Source of the DNA: an uncultured Sphingomonadaceae bacterium
GTDB taxonomy: Bacteria > Pseudomonadota > Alphaproteobacteria > Sphingomonadales > Sphingomonadaceae
Length of the DNA: 64,000 nt
Direction of reading: 5' to 3'
Assembly: GCA_947497315.1 (NCBI GenBank)
Contig: CANMFX010000003.1
Span: forward strand, 434,001 to 498,000
Part shown: in pieces, positions 59,200-64,000 of the stretch
How positions within the stretch are numbered: position 1 is the stretch's first letter
Layout: the number at the start of each line of letters is the position of its first letter
Position numbers and translations under genes: made by a program
Notes under the pieces: generated by a model
What the model was told of the DNA's origin: nothing
Databases searched by the model: none
Seen by the model: only the letters and a program-made list of their open reading frames with translations

Positions 59200-60462
59200 C
59201 TAGCCCGCCCTGTTTCGCCCTCCGCGCCATCCGATGACTATCCCGATGAACAAAATTACAAAGCTGCCGATCAATATCCAGAGGAACATAGTATCCAGCA
59301 GCATCGCGAATGCCAGGTTGTCGACATTGCCGGTTTTCCAAAACACCCATTCGCCCGCGATTTCTGTAGCGAGCAGGGCGCTACCCGTTTCCAGGACAAC
59401 AATTCCATCGCCAGTGTTCGGATCAAGTCGGACTGCGGTGTTGATCGCTGGTTCATTGTTCCCGTCATGACCAATGATGAACTCGCCGCGGTTATTTGGG
59501 GCGTATAGCATCACGCCCAATCCCCAAACATCCGCACCCAGCGATGATGCGTGAGAGGTGGCCATCATGCCGAGTATCTTTTCGGACAGCACGGACTGGT
59601 CCTTACCCGGTGACTGCATTTCAACAAACCTCGCCATGTCAGCAGGTGATGTAAAAAGCGAAGCTGCTCCAACAGCTGTGTACCAGCGGAACGGCTCGGT
59701 ATTACCGTCCAGTGTGAAATTTTCTGCAAGCCCCATCTCAATAGCTTCAGCATGGTCAAATGTTGTGTGCGTCATGCCGAGCGGCTCGAACACCCGCTCT
59801 TTCATATGGTCGGCAAATGAAAGGCCCGAGACTTCTTCGACAACGAGCTGCAACAACGTGTACCCACCGCCGGAATAGTTCCATTCTTTACCAGGTTCAT
59901 GGCCGACTTTGACCACCCCGGTCTTCCCAGGTGAGGCGTCCTTGGCGCGCGTCAGTGAATCTTCAAGTGTCTGCACGTCACTGGGCGTATCGAACCCGTT
60001 ATATCCTAGGCTGTCATCAAGACCAGCAGTATGGCTTAGAAGTCTGCCAATGGTCACGCCCGAATGGTCAAATTCGCTGTCGGGCAATTGCCAACGCGTT
60101 AGATATCGGGAGACGGGAGCATCGATGTCGATCAAGCCGTCTTCTACCAGAGCCATCACACCCCAGGCCGTCAACCATTTGCTCAGTGAAGCAACCTGAA
60201 AAACGCTATTCTCATCAACGGAGGCACCGTTTGAACGATAGTAGCTATTTGTCACTTCACCTTTTTCGACAAGCACCATCGCTATATTGCCAACAGAATC
60301 TTCATCAATGATCTTCTCGGCAGCAGCCATAAACGCATCTGATGAAGGGGAGGCTGTTATTGGTTCGCGCAGCCATCCTTCACTGGAGACTAGGAAAACC
60401 AAGGCCACCCAGCTGATAACGGCAACGATGGTGCCCAATACAATGCGAATATATCGTTTCAT
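59200..60462 (-). CDS. Serine hydrolase (beta-lactamase/class C family), membrane anchored
   Basis: 420 aa. FQVASLSKWLTAWGVM (SxxK), YSGGGYTLLQ (YxG region), C-terminal TM helix. Confidence 0.9.
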   Translation of the reverse strand: MKRYIRIVLGTIVAVISWVALVFLVSSEGWLREPITASPSSDAFMAAAEKIIDEDSVGNIAMVLVEKGEVTNSYYRSNGASVDENSVFQVASLSKWLTAWGVMALVEDGLIDIDAPVSRYLTRWQLPDSEFDHSGVTIGRLLSHTAGLDDSLGYNGFDTPSDVQTLEDSLTRAKDASPGKTGVVKVGHEPGKEWNYSGGGYTLLQLVVEEVSGLSFADHMKERVFEPLGMTHTTFDHAEAIEMGLAENFTLDGNTEPFRWYTAVGAASLFTSPADMARFVEMQSPGKDQSVLSEKILGMMATSHASSLGADVWGLGVMLYAPNNRGEFIIGHDGNNEPAINTAVRLDPNTGDGIVVLETGSALLATEIAGEWVFWKTGNVDNLAFAMLLDTMFLWILIGSFVILFIGIVIGWRGGRNRAG

Positions 60463-60487
60463 AATCTGCTCCTTTGTTTCGTGATCA

Positions 60488-60991
60488 TCAGACAGATTTG
60501 TTGACCATCAAGGTCAGTGCTGCGATCAAATATAATCCGGCCGTCAGAAAAGATCCGCCGGTACGGAAATGATTAAGCTTGGTCCATCTTTGGCCATAAT
60601 GCTGCCAATAGCCACGCGCTTCGACTGAGTCATGGGCCAGCGCAGCGAGCCGGTTATTCATCGGGACATTGCCGAACAATGTCATCAAGAACACGCTGCA
60701 AAGATAGCTGAAGGCTGCCACAATGAGGATCAGCCTGACCATGCCATCCAGGGCAAACATGCCATAAATTGCAAATGCCGCTGAAAAGGCAGTGATGGCA
60801 AACAGCGCCGCCACAAATTCGGTGCGGATCACTGTTTTGTTGATCTGCTGCATACTTTCAATACCGCTAGCAGGTGCCGCGCGCAGCAGGCCCTTCATGA
60901 CAAATTCGGAAAACGCCTTGAACACGCCACCTTCAAAGGCGCACCATAGGCCGAGGGCAAGGCAGATATAGACAGACCATAGATAAGACAT
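60488..60991 (-). CDS. DUF1772 (anthrone oxygenase-like) membrane protein
   Basis: From MSYLWSVYI. Four-TM pattern with FGNVPMNNRLAAL...GYWQHYGQRWTKLNHFRTGGS. Confidence 0.75.
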   Translation of the reverse strand: MSYLWSVYICLALGLWCAFEGGVFKAFSEFVMKGLLRAAPASGIESMQQINKTVIRTEFVAALFAITAFSAAFAIYGMFALDGMVRLILIVAAFSYLCSVFLMTLFGNVPMNNRLAALAHDSVEARGYWQHYGQRWTKLNHFRTGGSFLTAGLYLIAALTLMVNKSV

Positions 60992-61036
60992 CAGAAATTC
61001 CTTCTCCGGTGAGATATTGCTTGGTTGCACGCATGA

Positions 61037-61153
61037 TTACCGGGACTGTGTTGAACGAAATCGCAGCCAGGCAATGGCGCCTAGACCGGCAATGACCAAT
61101 TCCATAATCATGGCCTGAAACAGCGTTTGTGACGGCGGGCGATCGTGCATCAT
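61037..61153 (-). CDS. 38-aa membrane microprotein, translationally coupled
   Basis: MMHDRPPSQTLFQAMIMELVIAGLGAIAWLRFRSTQSR. The ATG overlaps the TGA of the upstream NmrA-like gene (ATGA) and the ORF encodes one hydrophobic helix. Not in the provided ORF track. Confidence 0.55.
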   Translation of the reverse strand: MMHDRPPSQTLFQAMIMELVIAGLGAIAWLRFRSTQSR

Positions 61154-61995
61154 GCCACCACCTCCCAACAACCAGTTGCCGCTGCATCGTTGGCATAATC
61201 TACAAAATCCCTGGCAGGGCGACCCAAAGCTCGCTCCACTCCATCAGCGATATGCGCGTTGCGGCCATCAAGTACCGTTGCAAAAAGATAGTCGAGCATC
61301 CAAACCACTTCGCCAGGAGCGCCGGACTGCCGGATGTTCTCGACAAAAGCTTCGTGAGGAACATCGACATAACTGATTTCTCTGCCGGTTGCTTTTGACA
61401 GTGCTTTGGCCACGTCGTTGAACGTTATCAGCCTTGGGCCTGTGACTTCATAAATCTCTCCTGCATGACCATCTTCGGTCAGTGCCGCAAAAGCCACATC
61501 GGCAATATCGTCTGCATCAACAAAAGGTTCCGACGTGTCGCCTGCTGGCAATGTGATCGCGCCGCCCACTACCATGTCAATAAAGGCGCCCTCGGAGAAA
61601 TTCTGATTGAACCAGCTGGCCCGGACAATAGTCCAATCGAGACCTGCTCGCTGGACTATGCGCTCACAGGCTTGCGCTTCCGTCTCGCCGCGGCCGGATA
61701 AAAGTACTAGCCGTTTGACGCCATCGCGTTTTGCTTTGTTGACAAAAGCCTGGATGGCATCACTTGCACCGGGAATGGCGAGGTCGGGGGTGTAGGTGAT
61801 ATATACCGCAGTCACTCCTTTGAGGCACGGGTCCCAACTCGCGTCATTGTCCCAATCAAATGATGGAACGGCGGATCTTGACCCAATCCGAAAATCATAA
61901 CCAGATCGCCTCAGGCGTTCCGCAACGCGTCGGCCGGTTTTTCCCGTACCGCCCAGAACAAGGGTGATGTTTTTCTTGTCATTTTGAAAGTCCAC
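61150..61995 (-). CDS. NAD(P)-binding NmrA-like / FgaFS-type reductase
   Basis: 281 aa. TLVLGGTGKTGRRVAERLRRSGY, SGRGETEAQACERIVQRAGLDWTIVRASWFNQNFSEG. Confidence 0.88.
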   Translation of the reverse strand: MDFQNDKKNITLVLGGTGKTGRRVAERLRRSGYDFRIGSRSAVPSFDWDNDASWDPCLKGVTAVYITYTPDLAIPGASDAIQAFVNKAKRDGVKRLVLLSGRGETEAQACERIVQRAGLDWTIVRASWFNQNFSEGAFIDMVVGGAITLPAGDTSEPFVDADDIADVAFAALTEDGHAGEIYEVTGPRLITFNDVAKALSKATGREISYVDVPHEAFVENIRQSGAPGEVVWMLDYLFATVLDGRNAHIADGVERALGRPARDFVDYANDAAATGCWEVVA

Positions 61996-62096
61996 TGGCT
62001 TGCTCCTTATTTGGTGGGTGCAAACCGATGATTAAGGAGCGGCCGGTTTGTAATCTTGCCTGATGGTGCCAGTCTTTTGGCAATTCGCGCCAAAAG

Positions 62097-63104
62097 TCAG
62101 CTAATCGTGGATCCCAGACGATAGGAACGCGGTGTTTGCCCCGCCCAACGCTTGAAGGCCCGCGTGAATCCGCTCTGCTCTGCAAAGCCGGTCAAGAATG
62201 CGATCTCCGCGAGACTGTAATCCGTGTCTCGAAGCAACTGTTGGGCGAGTTCCTGACGGGCCAGATCGACGAGGTTCTGATAGGATTGCCCTTTATCGGA
62301 CAGTCGTCTTTGCAAAGTGCGAGAGCTCATCCCCAGTTTTGATGCGATAAGTGAAAGCGTTGGAACGCCTTCGCTGAGTAACTGCGCCACCGTTATCCGG
62401 ACGCGCTTATCCAAACTATTTTCATCTGCCCGCGCAGCAAGTTCTTGTTCCAGATGGCGGTCGAAGAATCTCGCAATTGTTTCGTCACCCAGCTTGTTGG
62501 GCGCCGCTAAACTCTGTTCGCTGACGAGCAAGGCGTCGCGACCTGATTCAAAGTGTACAGGGCAACCAAAGTGATCAGTGTAAACCGATTCGTCACCCCT
62601 TGGAGCATGTTTGAAGAACACGGCTTGCGGGACAAAGGGAGCCAAACTGACTTCCTGACTAATGGTGACGACAGCAGAAAGACTAGCCTCATTCGAGAGC
62701 AGCATGCCAAGACTGCCATCACCAGTTTTATCAAGGCTATAGAACAGGCCCTCTGCGCATTGCTCGAGCGAATAGGTCTCAGCGCTGCCTAATACCCGGC
62801 CATAGCGCTCCGATCTTATATAAGAGCCCCGTAGGTCAGGTGCAGATTTCCATGCTAATCCAAACGCTCCATATTCATCGCTATGCATGGCCGCACCAAT
62901 GCGGAGGGGCAGTTCAAGGCCGTTCGGATCACGCTCGGCCAGAGCAGCGAAGAAGTCATAATATTCTGTCGAAGACACCATGCGGGTGGGATCGACGGGA
63001 CCATCATATGCCAGTCCCAATCCTTCAACCAAGTCCCGCGCCTCAACTCCAGCACTGGCTTGCCCGATGACCTTGTAAACATATAGCGACGTAATCTGGC
63101 TCAT
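62097..63104 (-). CDS. AraC family transcriptional regulator (PF12625-type N-terminal domain)
   Basis: From MSQITSLYVYK. C-terminal VPTLSLIASKLGMSSRTLQRRLSDKGQSYQNLVDLARQELAQQLLRDTDYSLAEIAFLTGFAEQSGFTRAFKRWAGQTPRSYR. Confidence 0.93.
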   Translation of the reverse strand: MSQITSLYVYKVIGQASAGVEARDLVEGLGLAYDGPVDPTRMVSSTEYYDFFAALAERDPNGLELPLRIGAAMHSDEYGAFGLAWKSAPDLRGSYIRSERYGRVLGSAETYSLEQCAEGLFYSLDKTGDGSLGMLLSNEASLSAVVTISQEVSLAPFVPQAVFFKHAPRGDESVYTDHFGCPVHFESGRDALLVSEQSLAAPNKLGDETIARFFDRHLEQELAARADENSLDKRVRITVAQLLSEGVPTLSLIASKLGMSSRTLQRRLSDKGQSYQNLVDLARQELAQQLLRDTDYSLAEIAFLTGFAEQSGFTRAFKRWAGQTPRSYRLGSTIS

Positions 63105-63213
63105 ACGACCAGATATAAAATATCTTGTAGATTTGCGAGCCCGATAACAACGAAAGTAAGTGTACTCGCCGCCATTCAAAAGCATCCGCTTCCGCAACAA
63201 AGCGGACCTGCCA

Positions 63214-64000
63214 TTAACCTTTGTAATTCTTCCCGATATAGCGGGTCAGCGGCGTATCGCTTTTGATCGTCGGACCACGCGGGTTCATTGTGTCGTAGAC
63301 GACTGCATTTTCCAGCACGCGTTTGACATAATTGCGGGTCTCGGAAATCGGGATGTCTTCAATCCATTTCAGCCAGTCGATGCCGCCCTGTCGCGGATCG
63401 CCATTGCGTCGCAGCCATTTGTTCACATTGCCGGGCCCTGCATTATAAGCCGCAGCGGCCAGTGGATAGCTGCCGCCATAATAGCTCAGCATCCGCTGGA
63501 AATAACTGCTTCCCAGCCGGATGTTATATTGGGGGTCGCCGGTCAGGCCGGACAGATTATAGGACAATCCTATTTTGCCGGACTGTTCTCGCGCAGTACC
63601 GGGCATCAGTTGCATCAAACCGCGCGCACCGGCATGGCTGATCGCGCCCTGCGCAAACTGGCTTTCTTGCCGCGTGACCGCGTGAATGATGGTCCATCTG
63701 CTCTGATGACCGGAAGGAACCGGCATGGTCGGGAAAGAGGTTTCATCAATCGGGCCGACGCCAGCGCCAAGCGCGCTTATTCCCTTGATCACGCCAAGAT
63801 CGCGGGCACCGATACGCTTTGATAAGTCACTGATCAACAAATAGTCTTTTGGACTGTCGGCCTCATAGGCCAAGGCGCGGTGGAAACGAATTTGTTCTTT
63901 CCATGGCCCAGTCCGTGTGGAGGCCTTTGTGGCAATGACCAGAGGATTCTGGTCATAGGTGCGCCGGTCTTCGTCGGTGATCTCGATGGCCGGTTTCCGG
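63214..64000 (-). CDS. Soluble lytic murein transglycosylase, N-terminus outside the window
   Basis: IIHAVTRQESQFAQGAISHAGARGLMQLMPGTA, AAYNAGPGNVNKWL, ETRNYVKRVLEN. The frame stays open through position 64000. Confidence 0.93.
   Translation of the reverse strand, partial: RKPAIEITDEDRRTYDQNPLVIATKASTRTGPWKEQIRFHRALAYEADSPKDYLLISDLSKRIGARDLGVIKGISALGAGVGPIDETSFPTMPVPSGHQSRWTIIHAVTRQESQFAQGAISHAGARGLMQLMPGTAREQSGKIGLSYNLSGLTGDPQYNIRLGSSYFQRMLSYYGGSYPLAAAAYNAGPGNVNKWLRRNGDPRQGGIDWLKWIEDIPISETRNYVKRVLENAVVYDTMNPRGPTIKSDTPLTRYIGKNYKG

Overview
This 64 kb window looks like chromosomal DNA from an alphaproteobacterium of the Sphingomonadales. The evidence is a serine palmitoyltransferase/ACP locus, popZ-tolC-pcm, rne-amiC-mrcA, and ppx-rlmE. 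It is mostly housekeeping genes with several accessory blocks. I see no rRNA operon, CRISPR array, transposase or prophage. Two tRNAs are present: Cys-GCA (+) and Gln-CTG (-). The observations I rate most worth checking are: (1) a ~497 bp cassette inserted just after the valS stop codon, made of one GxxExxY/PD-(D/E)XK-like gene bracketed by ~38 bp imperfect inverted repeats; (2) a two-promoter TetR circuit in which the same palindrome (TATCCA-N-TGGATA) sits just downstream of a sigma70-like promoter both at the TetR/thioesterase operon and at a Tat-signal nitroreductase-like + MddA-like methyltransferase operon; (3) a sphingolipid locus that includes a Pycsar-effector-like (DUF5706) membrane protein, a P450 and a CerR-like epimerase; (4) a compact NfrB/NfrA-like processive glycosyltransferase and outer-membrane pair; (5) a 38-aa translationally coupled membrane microprotein missing from the ORF track; (6) an alternating AAGTTYACA repeat cluster after rlmE. 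All family calls come from reading the sequence by eye and no database search was run.
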